Source of the DNA: Hygrocybe punicea
Lineage: Eukaryota > Basidiomycota > Agaricomycetes > Agaricales > Hygrophoraceae
Assembly: GCA_963556145.1 (NCBI GenBank)
Contig: OY744473.1
Location: forward strand, 3,658,001 to 3,722,000
Reading direction: 5' to 3'
Length of the DNA: 64,000 nucleotides
Shown: positions 34,385 to 45,539 of the stretch, piece by piece
Layout of the letters: each line of letters begins with the position of its first letter
How positions within the stretch are numbered: the stretch's first letter is position 1
The notes under the pieces: model-generated
Databases searched by the model: none
What the model saw: the letters and a program-made list of their open reading frames with translations, nothing else
Told to the model about the DNA's origin: nothing
Translations under genes and position numbers: made by a program

Positions 34385-37300
34385 TTAAGATTGAGCATAT
34401 ATAAACAGTACAGCATTATTACCATTACATGACAATAAATTAATATTTGAAAAGTCATCTATATCACCTTCATTAATACAAATTGATCTGGTTGATATAC
34501 CATCATGAAACCATACCATACTGTTGATGAATATGCGGGCAGTAAAATGTGCATCACCAAAGTACACAATTCCTCTCAATGTGTAAGCAGTGGATATGTC
34601 ATCAATTGACAAGTTTATAACTTGACTAATTATTAAATTCTCAATAGAGTCAACTGTAAACATGATTAGAGGTGGAATTTTGTTAAATGCAATAAATTTA
34701 GTAATCTCTCCCCAACACAATTGACATTTGTGCCGTTGTCTATTAACTATGATTTGAGCAAGACATGTTGAGATTGTTCCAGAAAATGAATATGAACAAT
34801 GAAAGATGGCGTCACATCTATCATTTTCCAGAATGGTTATGTTTTCACAATTGATACATTTAAGACAAGTTGAAGTCATTGGTTCATTTGCTTTCATTAT
34901 ATAATGGGCCAAATCACTTATGGCAATGCCAACTTGACCATAAGGAAATATTTCGGGTTTATCTTGATGCAATAAATGTCTGATTGTATTTCTAACTGTT
35001 TCTAAATCTGTTGTGTGATTCTTGGATCGTTTGAATCCTAAGCTCAAAATCTTTAATATTTCATTGATGCTATTGAATCTTTTTTTCCAACTTGATGGAT
35101 CTTCATTCCATATTGCTAGTAGTATTGTAAAGAGTGAATCGTAAGCACAGCTCCAATCTTGCGCATCCCATATAAACCCTTTTGGTTCATTTAATTCAAT
35201 AGTACTTGTTTTTCGTCTTTTTGTCACAATGGAAGATGAACTTACAACTTGTTGTAATTTTTGTTTTTTATTTTGCAATACATTGGCTGTGGAATTTTTA
35301 TGAGTGACAGTGATTGGAACAGTTCCTTTTGCAGGAACAAAGTTGAGGTTTCTGAAATCTGCCTTTTGATTTTTGTTCATAGGTTTAATTAATTGCCATG
35401 GAGAGGGCTGTGTTGTGTATTGATTTAGTTGCTCCGTGGCTTTCCATGCGATAGCATGATGAATGTTTTTTGGAATATATGACTTTCCTTTCCATTTTCT
35501 AAATTGATCAATGATAGAATTTCGCTGATCTCCCTTGACATGGTCTGGTAAGAGTCCTTGATATTTCAGTTTGGTAATCTCATCAAGCAGTTCTAATTCT
35601 CTGAATTCCTGCCTGAGATATCCAGAAGCACCCCCAGTAATTACTTTAGGATCAAAGCCTTGCATGATGATAGTTCCTGCTGCAGAAGCACTTCTTGATA
35701 AGCAAGTATAATAGGATTGGTGGTTTCTACAACTACTGAGGTCAACTACATTGTTAGGATGAGTACGTCCTTGACATGCATAATCAGTCATTGCAAAATT
35801 AGGTAGTACCAACACTTGTTCTCTTGACAAAGATATCACATCATCATTGGGTAATGAGCACATGGTGGAAGTGACATGTTTTGTAATCGGCACAACATTT
35901 TCAGGAAGTCCTTCTATGTTAATTTTTTTTGGAGGATTCAATAATCTGACAAATAAAGTGTCCAGTACAGTTTGTTGCTCAGGACCTATTGCACTCTGCC
36001 AACCCACAACTATGCCCTCTGCTCCTTTGGTAATGCAGCACTCTGTTGCATCATTGTTCCTCAGCATCACTGGCATGCCTACACATAAGTCCAATCTTCC
36101 TGGTATATGATCAGAGGATGATGCATGTGGTTGGCTCCAAAGTAGCTTTTGGAGTGAAGGTTCCAATATCTTTGTGTGTCGAATAGGATCCAAAATTGTT
36201 GACATGTGATGAGATTTTCTTTTGCTATTGGAACTAGTAGGATCATTCCATCTGTCTATGGAATAGAATGATGTTAATGGTCTCCTATTTTCAGCAGCAA
36301 AACGTTGAATACCAAGTTCATTGATTTTGTCTTTTTGTGCATTCAATGCAGTTATAACTGACACATTCCTGAATTTCTTTTGGGCTAATTTTGGATCATT
36401 TGGACCTTTTCCTGCAACACGAGTACGAAGAAATGCAATATCTTTGGGAGTACATGCTTTGTATCTCATGTTTTCCAAAGCAAGCCTCAGTTGGACATCT
36501 TCTTCTGACTGATTGGTTTGTCTCATATTTTCACGTAATATAACAACTGTTGTTATTTGATGCCAAAGAGCTTTGCCTATAGCCGCTTCCTGATTTGCTA
36601 TAGTTTGACTGGAATTGATTTGGACACCAACGGTTCCAGAGTATAAAGGAGCACCACTCATAGCTGGTGGAAGTTGGCCAAAATCTCCTGCAAATATCAT
36701 ATTAATGCCACCAAAGGGTTCATCATAAACACCACATGCTTTTGCACACTGAGCACTGATTTTATACATATCTCTGCAAGATAACATTGAAACCTCATCA
36801 ATGAAAATGTAATCCACACCATCAAGATTGGCACGGACTTGTGCAAGGGAATGAGATGATCCTCCCTTATTAATTCCCAGAATGGAGTAATATGTAGATC
36901 CATTGACAAGGGCAGCAGCACCACCGGTTGGTGCAAGAACCACAAATCGATGATTCTCGTTGTGTTTACCAAAGAAACTAGTCAATGCTTTGATGACTTG
37001 TGATTTCCCTGTGCCTGCCATCCCACCAAGATACATGCGTAGCTTATCAGAACCGTTAATCAAGGTAGAGTGATTCGCAATGATATGAAATGCTCTCTTT
37101 TGGTCAGTGTTCAACTTGTAATCATTGATAGTTACATCAATAAGATGACGATCAGCTCTGTTTGCAGGAATAAACATATGGTTGATGTATGCTGCATCCA
37201 CTATCTTGACATCATTATATTGAAAATTTCCCAATTTATTTATGGTTGCTGTGTTTGTTGGTAAATTTTTATTTCTGTCATCGATGATTTCCTTTTTCTT

Positions 37301-38869
37301 TGCAAGGACTGCAGTTCTCCATAATTTTGCTGATTGTACTACAGGTGGTTCTATAGGTATCAAAGGTCCTATATCTGGGGTACCATCAATACAATCATCG
37401 AGCCACCCTGACCTTTTCAAAGTTCTTTCAGCTATCAGCATTTGATCTTTCCTTTTTTGTCCTTTTTGACCAAGTTTCAGGAGTATTTCCGTGTCATTAT
37501 TGTCTTCATCAATATTGTTGTTGAAGTCGTCACCATTAAATGCAAATTCAGCATTGTGCATGTCATCCAGTTCATCAAGACCGTTTGAGGTCGCCCATGA
37601 ATACCTTATATTTGCAGTATTATTCTTCTGACGTTTAGCAGAGAAATCATCTCTTGCATCCAAACATTCATACCGCAGACCAAAGTATTTCATGATCTCT
37701 AGTTCTCTTTTAGAAAACTCGTGGTCTATAAAAGCATTATCCCATGTTTGTAATTTACTTTTGAGTTCTTTGCCACTTCTCCATGGCTTGAAAAACGTTA
37801 ACATTGTACAACAATAATATTCTCGATCACCACGGTCAGCCCTTGGCAAAGTGTTTGGAATAAAATTAGGAACTATGAAAGGATCATTCCCTTTCATTTT
37901 GGCATGGTGGGTAAGATATTGTGGATGATTGGGATGTAAAGTATAATCATTTTCAAATTTTGTCAATTTATTAAGATCAACTTCATTTGTTTTATCAGCT
38001 ATTTCTGTGCCTGCATGTCTATTCAAACTATCAGGTTTTGGAATTTCATCTATCTCCATGAGTATATCATTATCAACGACATCAGACAAGTTGTCATCAC
38101 TGGAATAGTCAACATTAGTAGGTTCAGTGCAAGAGTCAGACAAATCATCACAGCCTAGATTGTCAAAAATTTGGTTTTGCACTGGTTCTCTTCTGGCCCT
38201 TTTGGTCTTTGTTTTGGTGCGTCTTTTCTTTGGTTCCATAGTGGCAAGACGTATCCAGTCATACAGTGATACATTATCATACAAGGCGGGTCTGAACATA
38301 TAATTATTTACTTTGGAAAGTCCAATGTATGCACCATTATTCTTACCAATAACAACCTTTTGTGCATTGTTTTGGTCTTCACATATATTAGCAATTTCTT
38401 CATCAGACCATGCACTGATAACCTCTTTAACATAAGATCTCCAAAAGAATGGCACGAATTTATGACTGGTGTAGTGATCAGGATTTCCAAGGACATATAA
38501 TGAAGCCATTGGAGCACCAATTTCCATTTTGGAGGTGAGTGAATTGACTATTTGTGTAAACAGCTTTCTGACTTTGTCTTTTCTTTTCAGGTCGCCACCA
38601 ATCATTTTGGAATTCTTATCAAAAATACTTTTTATCACTTCAAAAATGCTATAGGTCTTCAAGGAGAATTTTGTAATATAATCTGTTATGTATGCAACTA
38701 TGGCCTTTATAGCAGTACCTGATAATAAGCTGGTCACATCAGAATTGCATCGTAGCATATATGCAACTTCAGGTGTCACCGTGTTCATCCAAGGTTCACC
38801 ATGCTTGAGGTTGAGAGCACCAGTGTTAGGTTCTACAAAAGTTTGTTGAAAGATATCACGGGGAAATCG
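34385..38869 (-). CDS. Helitron-type Rep (Tyr half) - Pif1-like helicase - USP-like protease
   Basis: The first in-frame ATG is at 38788 (1467 codons), but the frame is open back to the TGA at 38870. Near the N-terminus AYITDYITK gives the paired Rep tyrosines (residues 33 and 37). A long acidic/basic linker precedes the Pif1-type SF1B helicase, with GGMAGTGKSQVIKALTSFFG (Walker A), VDYIFIDEVSMLSCRDMY (Walker B), IFAGDFGQLPP and, later, TDYACQGRT. The C-terminal 250 residues resemble a ubiquitin-specific protease: Cys box WDAQDWSCAYDSLFTILLA, a CxxC...CxxC finger (CLKCINC, CQLCWG), and a His box VYFGDAHFTARIFI near the end. The catalytic role of the protease-like part is inferred. The helicase would unwind DNA for rolling-circle transposition. 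The frame is fully open over 4.4 kb, unlike copy A. Confidence 0.88.
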   Translation of the reverse strand, partial: RFPRDIFQQTFVEPNTGALNLKHGEPWMNTVTPEVAYMLRCNSDVTSLLSGTAIKAIVAYITDYITKFSLKTYSIFEVIKSIFDKNSKMIGGDLKRKDKVRKLFTQIVNSLTSKMEIGAPMASLYVLGNPDHYTSHKFVPFFWRSYVKEVISAWSDEEIANICEDQNNAQKVVIGKNNGAYIGLSKVNNYMFRPALYDNVSLYDWIRLATMEPKKRRTKTKTKRARREPVQNQIFDNLGCDDLSDSCTEPTNVDYSSDDNLSDVVDNDILMEIDEIPKPDSLNRHAGTEIADKTNEVDLNKLTKFENDYTLHPNHPQYLTHHAKMKGNDPFIVPNFIPNTLPRADRGDREYYCCTMLTFFKPWRSGKELKSKLQTWDNAFIDHEFSKRELEIMKYFGLRYECLDARDDFSAKRQKNNTANIRYSWATSNGLDELDDMHNAEFAFNGDDFNNNIDEDNNDTEILLKLGQKGQKRKDQMLIAERTLKRSGWLDDCIDGTPDIGPLIPIEPPVVQSAKLWRTAVLAKKKEIIDDRNKNLPTNTATINKLGNFQYNDVKIVDAAYINHMFIPANRADRHLIDVTINDYKLNTDQKRAFHIIANHSTLINGSDKLRMYLGGMAGTGKSQVIKALTSFFGKHNENHRFVVLAPTGGAAALVNGSTYYSILGINKGGSSHSLAQVRANLDGVDYIFIDEVSMLSCRDMYKISAQCAKACGVYDEPFGGINMIFAGDFGQLPPAMSGAPLYSGTVGVQINSSQTIANQEAAIGKALWHQITTVVILRENMRQTNQSEEDVQLRLALENMRYKACTPKDIAFLRTRVAGKGPNDPKLAQKKFRNVSVITALNAQKDKINELGIQRFAAENRRPLTSFYSIDRWNDPTSSNSKRKSHHMSTILDPIRHTKILEPSLQKLLWSQPHASSSDHIPGRLDLCVGMPVMLRNNDATECCITKGAEGIVVGWQSAIGPEQQTVLDTLFVRLLNPPKKINIEGLPENVVPITKHVTSTMCSLPNDDVISLSREQVLVLPNFAMTDYACQGRTHPNNVVDLSSCRNHQSYYTCLSRSASAAGTIIMQGFDPKVITGGASGYLRQEFRELELLDEITKLKYQGLLPDHVKGDQRNSIIDQFRKWKGKSYIPKNIHHAIAWKATEQLNQYTTQPSPWQLIKPMNKNQKADFRNLNFVPAKGTVPITVTHKNSTANVLQNKKQKLQQVVSSSSIVTKRRKTSTIELNEPKGFIWDAQDWSCAYDSLFTILLAIWNEDPSSWKKRFNSINEILKILSLGFKRSKNHTTDLETVRNTIRHLLHQDKPEIFPYGQVGIAISDLAHYIMKANEPMTSTCLKCINCENITILENDRCDAIFHCSYSFSGTISTCLAQIIVNRQRHKCQLCWGEITKFIAFNKIPPLIMFTVDSIENLIISQVINLSIDDISTAYTLRGIVYFGDAHFTARIFINSMVWFHDGISTRSICINEGDIDDFSNINLLSCNGNNAVLFIYAQS

Positions 38870-41800
38870 TCATTTACATTCACCTTTCGAATTAAGACAG
38901 TATGGCTTTTTTTTGCCATCATGCCTGTTATGTACATTTAATCGCAATAAAAGATCATCTACAACATCTTGAAACCTTTGCCACCATGTTGATCTTTTGT
39001 TGTGATATTGACAATTCATGGAACAATTATATGATGGTGGATCTGGCATGACACATGTTGGTGGTTGATATTCAGGTTTCGACATTGTCTGTTCCATTTT
39101 CTGTGATACCTCATCTTTAGAACCTGTCATGAATTGTCCTACACACAAACTTTCCAAATATTCCACTAATCTTTTCTGAAAGTCAGAATTTTCACCCATA
39201 ATTTTGTCACGTATTTCCTGAGGTGTAAGGCATCCCTTTATCCACAACAGCATATGAAGATGCAAGGTAAGACGTCCTTGTTCCTCTACCGTTGCATAAT
39301 AACCTGATGTGTTTCCATACAGGCCAGGATGAGATTCATTTATTCCTAATATATGTTTGATGAACATTTCAGTAGTAAAGTGAAAAAAGCGGGCTCCAGC
39401 AACTGGATTGTTTGCAATTAGTTTGTAACAATCCTGGGGTAGACATAGTTTAGGATAAAACTTTTCTTTGTTGTCAGCATAATATAAGCATAGTGGGTGA
39501 TTGATGTCTGCAGGTGCAAAAGTGATAAACCAAGTTGGAGCACCAATATAGGATATCAGAGACCAAATCTCATTTCGCATGTATTTCTTGTTAGTAATTG
39601 AACCTTTGACCTGACCAGCTACGTGATCCAGATCAGAAATGAGTTTATAGCATGCTTTCTCTTCCGATGTATCTGGTTTGACTCTATCACCTCTAGATAA
39701 TCTCTTAGAGAGGTCATCCAAAACAGCTGTATTGATATTCATCAGGCGATCTGCAATATCGTTGAAATTATGTTTATTAGTCAACAAATATCCTCCGGTT
39801 GTACTGTCCTTGATTTGTTCTTGATTGAATGCAATCAATGAAAAATAGGGATCGGTTTGAAATCTTTTGTCATGGTACATCAGGAGATGTCTTTTGTGCA
39901 TCATATCACTGATGCTTAAAACATCATTGTCTATGCTGCTAATACCACCCAAGCCATATGGAAATAGGCAGGGAAACATCATAGGATATAACTGAGGATT
40001 ATTAAAGAACGATTCTGGATTTCTAGCATGGCTTATGGCAAGAACACCACCATGGTCATCTATCAAGTGCTTGGTCGCTCTAGCTATTAATGCCTTTGGA
40101 CTTGTAATATCTAGATTTTCGCCAGTTACTCCACTAACAACAAAGGGACAAGGCCCATCTTCCACACCATCTTCCACTTCATTGTCAAATGCACTAGTGG
40201 CTTCTGGTTCCTTATTTGTGTCTGCTGGTCGATATGCAACCACAACAGGAATTCCATGATCTGGATATTGTGCTAGATTTTCATAGGAGATATCTAAATC
40301 ATAGTAATCCATGTGATTCAATTTCAGCCATTCTAAAGCTGCAGAAACTCGCCTTCGGCGAACCAATAAAGGCGTTCGCTCCATGTCTTCTGGAGTTGGT
40401 CTGGCAGGACCAGTGAAAATAAACGCTAGCACTTCATCAAGTTCTTTAATTGTTGGAGGCAACCGTTGATATATCTTTGGTGTTGGGTTTTGAAACATGA
40501 TGGCATTTGCTTTCATTTTATGCATCCCAGAGGAGACACGAACAATACATTTGTTGTGACAAACACGGGCAATCAAAAGTTGTTCAGCAAATGTTAGATT
40601 TTGAAGTTGTGCAGGAATTTTTCCCATCCAAAGTCCATTCGCCAAAGCATATTTGGGAGTTTGGCCTTTATTCAGACTGAGCACACATGGTTTGCATATC
40701 CATTTACATGTGTTATCTAGCACTGGACCTTTGATATCCTCTATTGGATCAGAACAATGATATCGTTCACATCTTGTGATTCCCATATTGTCTCTAGTTA
40801 ATATTTTCAGATTAACCTTCGTCTTTGACAATAAAGACATGTTTTTCAATGCAACCAATTGACCACATACAGCACACCCACTTTCTTGGAAACATTCAGG
40901 TGATGTATCTCTGCACCAGTTGCTGATTATGGTTTCCTTCAATTCAATAGATGGAGGAGGAGGAGGAAATAATTGCTCATCTGACTTGTCCAATTCTTCT
41001 TTCATTTGAGCCTGAGTTTCTTCTTTGCCGCACTCATATGTTTCTGTCATTTTTTGTCTTCTGTACCACTGTTTACACAGGTCTTTATGTGATTTAATAT
41101 CATGCACATGAAAAATAGAAACATGAGTATCACAAGCTGAACAATTATGCCTCATTAATGCCACAGATAGATCTTGTCCATATAATCTTCGTAATGTCTT
41201 TGACAAATATATACCATGTATTATTGTTATTTCACCAATATCCTTCACCGTCAACTTTGGCAGAAGTTCATGTAAAGGCATTTTAACACATGCATATGTT
41301 TTTCTATCTTCATATAAAGTGTTGGCTGTTTGTTCATCAATATGCCCCACATATTCGAATAATATGTCAGAATCATGGTTGATATTATTAGACGGTAGCA
41401 TAAAAGATTGAAGAAAGCTAAACTTGAATGTTGGTATTCGTTTACCACCACCAATGTAGTCATATCTATGAACGAAATTTATATATAAAGATTTAAACAA
41501 GTGTCCGAATAAATTCAAATTGAACACAATTATGTTTGAATGGCTATGTATTATGAAACATAGTGTGGTCCACAGCAACGTTGCATGTGATAGAGAACTA
41601 GTAATACAATGAAATAAATATGCTTTGAAATCATGTCGTCTCAATAGCGATCGCATGAGCAATGCTTTGATCATTTTACAATGACATTGGACAGTGATAG
41701 GTTTGAGAAGACAATACAAAGCAAAGAGATATTTAGGAGGTAAGAAATATGTTCTGGCATATTGAATAGAACGTATTCGCATTTTGAAGGCGCTATTTTT

Positions 41801-42127
41801 AAATGTAGTCCAAACGAATAATGGATCGACTGTCAAGTTATCTTTTGTTTCTTTTGTTATTCCAATGATCTTTACATATAGTGTTGCATTTATTTGCATC
41901 AATATTGTTGCATTGCCCTGATCTGGGGCCAACTCATGTTCTATGAGTTTTCTTTGAAAAACATCCAATTCTTGGGTCAAGGTCGATATCACAGGACAGG
42001 AAATTGGTTCAGGAGAGATATACATAAGTTTGTCTTGGCATAGTTGTGGAAATAATGTTGCATTTGCAAGGAAATATAGATAAGTCAAACATGCAATGCA
42101 GACACGGATGATGTTGTGGGGATTCAT
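38870..42127 (-). CDS. Helitron-type Rep N-terminal half (HUH), ends at in-frame TGA
   Basis: The 1085 codons start at 42127 (MNPHNIIRVCIACLTYLYFL). After a unique N-terminal region comes a Cys-rich segment (ESGCAVCGQLVALKNM, CKWICKPCVLSLNKG), a DUF6570-like segment (KYALANGLWMGKIPAQLQNL), a Helitron-like N domain (GGYLLTNKHNFNDIADRLMN), and the HUH motif TLHLHMLLWIKG near residue 955. The frame stops at TGA (38870-38872) after LNSKGECK and continues in the same frame as RFPRDIFQQTFVEP into the next ORF, which holds the Rep tyrosines. The nuclease catalytic residues are thus divided by one stop codon. Whether it is read through, bypassed or simply a dead mutation cannot be told from the sequence. 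Confidence 0.88.
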   Translation of the reverse strand: MNPHNIIRVCIACLTYLYFLANATLFPQLCQDKLMYISPEPISCPVISTLTQELDVFQRKLIEHELAPDQGNATILMQINATLYVKIIGITKETKDNLTVDPLFVWTTFKNSAFKMRIRSIQYARTYFLPPKYLFALYCLLKPITVQCHCKMIKALLMRSLLRRHDFKAYLFHCITSSLSHATLLWTTLCFIIHSHSNIIVFNLNLFGHLFKSLYINFVHRYDYIGGGKRIPTFKFSFLQSFMLPSNNINHDSDILFEYVGHIDEQTANTLYEDRKTYACVKMPLHELLPKLTVKDIGEITIIHGIYLSKTLRRLYGQDLSVALMRHNCSACDTHVSIFHVHDIKSHKDLCKQWYRRQKMTETYECGKEETQAQMKEELDKSDEQLFPPPPPSIELKETIISNWCRDTSPECFQESGCAVCGQLVALKNMSLLSKTKVNLKILTRDNMGITRCERYHCSDPIEDIKGPVLDNTCKWICKPCVLSLNKGQTPKYALANGLWMGKIPAQLQNLTFAEQLLIARVCHNKCIVRVSSGMHKMKANAIMFQNPTPKIYQRLPPTIKELDEVLAFIFTGPARPTPEDMERTPLLVRRRRVSAALEWLKLNHMDYYDLDISYENLAQYPDHGIPVVVAYRPADTNKEPEATSAFDNEVEDGVEDGPCPFVVSGVTGENLDITSPKALIARATKHLIDDHGGVLAISHARNPESFFNNPQLYPMMFPCLFPYGLGGISSIDNDVLSISDMMHKRHLLMYHDKRFQTDPYFSLIAFNQEQIKDSTTGGYLLTNKHNFNDIADRLMNINTAVLDDLSKRLSRGDRVKPDTSEEKACYKLISDLDHVAGQVKGSITNKKYMRNEIWSLISYIGAPTWFITFAPADINHPLCLYYADNKEKFYPKLCLPQDCYKLIANNPVAGARFFHFTTEMFIKHILGINESHPGLYGNTSGYYATVEEQGRLTLHLHMLLWIKGCLTPQEIRDKIMGENSDFQKRLVEYLESLCVGQFMTGSKDEVSQKMEQTMSKPEYQPPTCVMPDPPSYNCSMNCQYHNKRSTWWQRFQDVVDDLLLRLNVHNRHDGKKKPYCLNSKGECK

Positions 42128-43215
42128 GAGGATTTGTGACAGTAAGAGGAAACACCGCCCATTTAACTAGTCAAGTGGTTCGGATCATGAATAACAATTA
42201 ACACAATGGGATTGATCATATGACATTATATTATTTGTAAGCTTTTCCCAAAACACCATAAGGCGTGCCTGAATCTTTAGAAATCTGTGTTTACTTTTTT
42301 TATTCCATTCTATGTTCCTGTGACATGCCTTGATACAGGCCAAAAATGCATCTGTATCATGAATAGCTGCCTTACGATCTTATTAGGGGTCTGGCTGACA
42401 AGACATTGATCAAACCGACTGAGAAGAACAATGGTACCCCCTTTTAAGATATTTTGTGGATTTAATCTTCAGAGTCTCAGTGATATTTATTTCTAGCTTG
42501 CTCAACAGACAAAACAGGTATTGAAGTTGAACAACCAGGCTGTTTGACAACTGTGCATATTTGACAATTGCTTGGTAATTCATGGAAATTATCATTGTTC
42601 TTCATCCTTGTCAGAAATACATTGTCATTTTTATGGAGCTGTACGTATCATTCCCACACAAGTATACTGTATTATTCCAGTACCAAAGAGTCATAGCTCC
42701 CCTTGGAGTGACAGTTATATCTTCCACTACAAGAGGGGGTTTTGTTACTCTTGTATCATTGTATCCTCATTTAATAGGTCCATAAAGTTTGTGATTCTGG
42801 TTTCTTACATATATTCAATTTGAATTTTCATTAGCCCGAATGAGAGTCATCTCAGGTTGTCCTTCTCAAGTTGAGTGTGTAGGTGGTTGTACAACTGAAC
42901 TGAAAGTAATGCATTCACCAGGATATATTTTAGACAAACAGATTTTCAGTCAACAAGATTGATGCCTTATGCTGTATCTATGCTCACTATCATGCTCAAT
43001 TCTTATGGTCATAGGACAGTAACACAAACCATTTTTAACGGAGCAAAAAGAAATACATATATAGAAACTGTACAAATGTTAATAGTAGTGATGTATGAGG
43101 AGGACATTTGAGGGCACAGATTGTCACCAAGTTTCCAGAAATCAACGACTGGGATACAGTCTTTTTAGTCAAATATAATGAATACTCCACAAAAGAAGGA
43201 CTTACTCCTCCAAAA
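42128..43215. other. 5' flank of copy B Rep gene and spacer to cargo
   Basis: From 42128 to about 42480 the sequence matches copy A (59371-59730) closely and then diverges. The remainder up to 43215 is AT-rich with no gene recognised. It should hold the Rep promoter. Confidence 0.5.
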
Positions 43216-45139
43216 TTAAGGCCCGGGATCAAGTTTGGATGTCGATGGCTTGGGAGATGAAGGCCTCGTTTGGCTTGGAGTAATGGAGAGTAGGATTTCG
43301 GGTGGAACGATGTTGCTCCAATCCACATCCATTGATGAAGCGCTGGGCTCTGCAGGGGTCGATGACTGGTGGCGTGACGATGCACGTGTATTGGGACGGA
43401 ATCCTAGGACATGGAGAAGATCAGAATTGGAATATATACAGCCTATGATGTAATGTTGAAATACATACCCGGAGTCGGAGACTTCTTTGGTGGCTTCACC
43501 AGGTTGAGCTTCTCTACGATAATGCCCGCTTGCTCCGAAGCAACATCCAATTTCCTCCTCTTTGCCATCTCGCCATCCTCGTGACCATCGCTGGGAGACA
43601 TCTTTTCAGGTTCGGGAGATCCATCATCGTTGTCCATGGTTATATCATTATCAACATCCAACAACCCCGCCCACTCTGGTCCTAAAATGTCCAACTTCGC
43701 GGATTCTGGTGCCACAACATCCGGCTCGGGGGCAATGGGTGGCTTAATCTCCATTGTCAATTTCTCCGATGCCGATTGCCGGGTTGTGCGCGATGACCCA
43801 ATTTCAACAGCGACTGCGAGATGTCAGTGCATTAATCATAACAAGGTGAGCAACGTACGCATTTGGGCCTTAGACCGCTTCTTCTTTACCGGGGCTACGT
43901 CCTCCTCCATCTTTATGTCGTCTATACATGGATAAATGTGTTGGATCATCGTTTTGATATTCGGAATTCAATAACTCACCCTCATTGTCGTCCTCGGCTT
44001 TGGACTTGATTGTGCGCTCTGTCATGATGAAGGGTTTGCATGTATGACAATCACAGACAATGAAAGTACTTACTGGACTTGGGCTTGGGCTTGGGCTTCT
44101 TTTTGTCCTTCTCGGACGAATTGTCTGCGCCACCTGAATATTCAATAGATCTATACACCACTATGGTTGAAAATTTGTACAAACCAGCAGAAGATGCCTT
44201 CTGTTTTTTGACCGATTTTGACTTGGCTTTGCCCTTGCCCTTGCCCTGGGCAACTGGCTCCTCTGCAAATGTATTATATCATTAGCACAATCACACATGT
44301 AATTCTAGATCACACCTTCATCATCATCCGCCACATCAGAATCGACGAGGACACTATGTCCTTTACACCAAGCAATAACATGACCGATGATCTCGAGCTT
44401 TGTGGCGTCCGGAAGCCCACCGAATGACCAATTTGCCAAGGTTCCGCTGTGCCATGCTGGCACGGATTCGTCGTATTTTGCCCAATCTATGATGCCAGAC
44501 GTGAGAATTCATTTGGCCATAAATACATATATACTTACCTAGATCCTCAGGCTTGATCTCGGTGTTCACAGCGCCATGTTGAATCAAAGCCGATGGAGAA
44601 TGTTTCCCGACATAAAATTCTTTCAGGAGCCAATCATCGAAGATCTTGCTTCGCCAGTCACGGGTAACCTCGTTTGCCCGTTTCGCCACCAAGACTTCTG
44701 CCCAAATTTCGTCCATGACGGTGTCGGTATACTTGAGGTAATCCCGAAGTGAATCGGTCCCTTCCTTATCATTTTTGACGTAGTCCGGCGAGTAGTTGGG
44801 TGCCTTGTTGTATGCGATGGCTGCTGTCGCGTAGATGTACATATCCATTTGATAAATCAAGCGACGGAGCGGTTCCTCGTATCGTTCGGGGATTTCGCGC
44901 CATAACTCACCTCGGGCGGTGGCATTGTGGGGGTGTGTCTTCAGTACATAGAGATTACGAGAAAATACGGGAATGGTGCTGGATTCCTTGTTGGGTGCCG
45001 GAATCTTGGGCAGGACCATGTACTGGATTTGGAAGATGCGATGTAGCTCCTGCAGCTTTTTGGGCGGCGCATCAGGCCAGTACTTGAAGGCGGCGGGATT
45101 GACAGCGGGAGTCGAGGTTTTGACGACTGGCAAGGACAT
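43216..45139 (-). CDS. Cargo gene 1: unknown protein with charged, disordered tail
   Basis: The start at 45139 gives MSLPVVKTSTPAVNPAAFKY. A compact N-terminal domain of about 250 residues (YLVLKTHPHN-like segment; LRRLIYQMDMYIYATAAIAY; RDWRSKIFDDWLLKEFYVGK; SGTLANWSFGGLPDATKLEI) is followed by small exons coding Lys/Pro- and Asp/Glu-rich sequence (KGKGKAKSKSVKKQKASS, KDKKKPKPKPKS, APVKKKRSKAQM), then an acidic exon (VDNDITMDNDDGSPEPEKMS) and a last exon ending STSKLDPGP at 43216. Seven or so short introns with GT..AG ends separate them. The basic patches look like nuclear localisation signals. No known family was recognised. It is transcribed away from the dyad array and the ATP-grasp gene. 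Confidence 0.65.
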
Positions 45140-45539
45140 GGTAGATGAAATAAAAGTTTTTTGGTTGACGTGTGAGGCGATTTGAGAGCAAAAGAAAAGG
45201 GCAGATTTATTACTCAACGCTCCAGACTATGAATACGGATGTCACGACCACGTGACCAGATCAATCGCCACATGTTCGACCTCATGTTCGGCTTCTTTGC
45301 ATGCATAAACAACAGATCTATTTATTTATGTTTTTGATGTGGCTCGAGCTTAGAAGTTGTCCAAAGCTAGTAATTGCACGCAGAAAACCGACATGTGCAG
45401 TGTATGGAATATTTTCCAGTTGGTAAGGCGATAAATCGAGTTAATTCGTTCGATGAATATTCACGGACTGGTCCGTTGACGGAAAAGCACAACAGGTCTG
45501 ACTTGTTGGATGGATGTAGAAGGACTAGATATACTACAA

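Noticed and set aside
24687..40416. Plus-strand ORFs of 60-120 codons across both Rep-helicase genes
   Set aside because: They lie antisense to clearly conserved helicase and Rep sequence and appear in both copies only because the sense strand is conserved.
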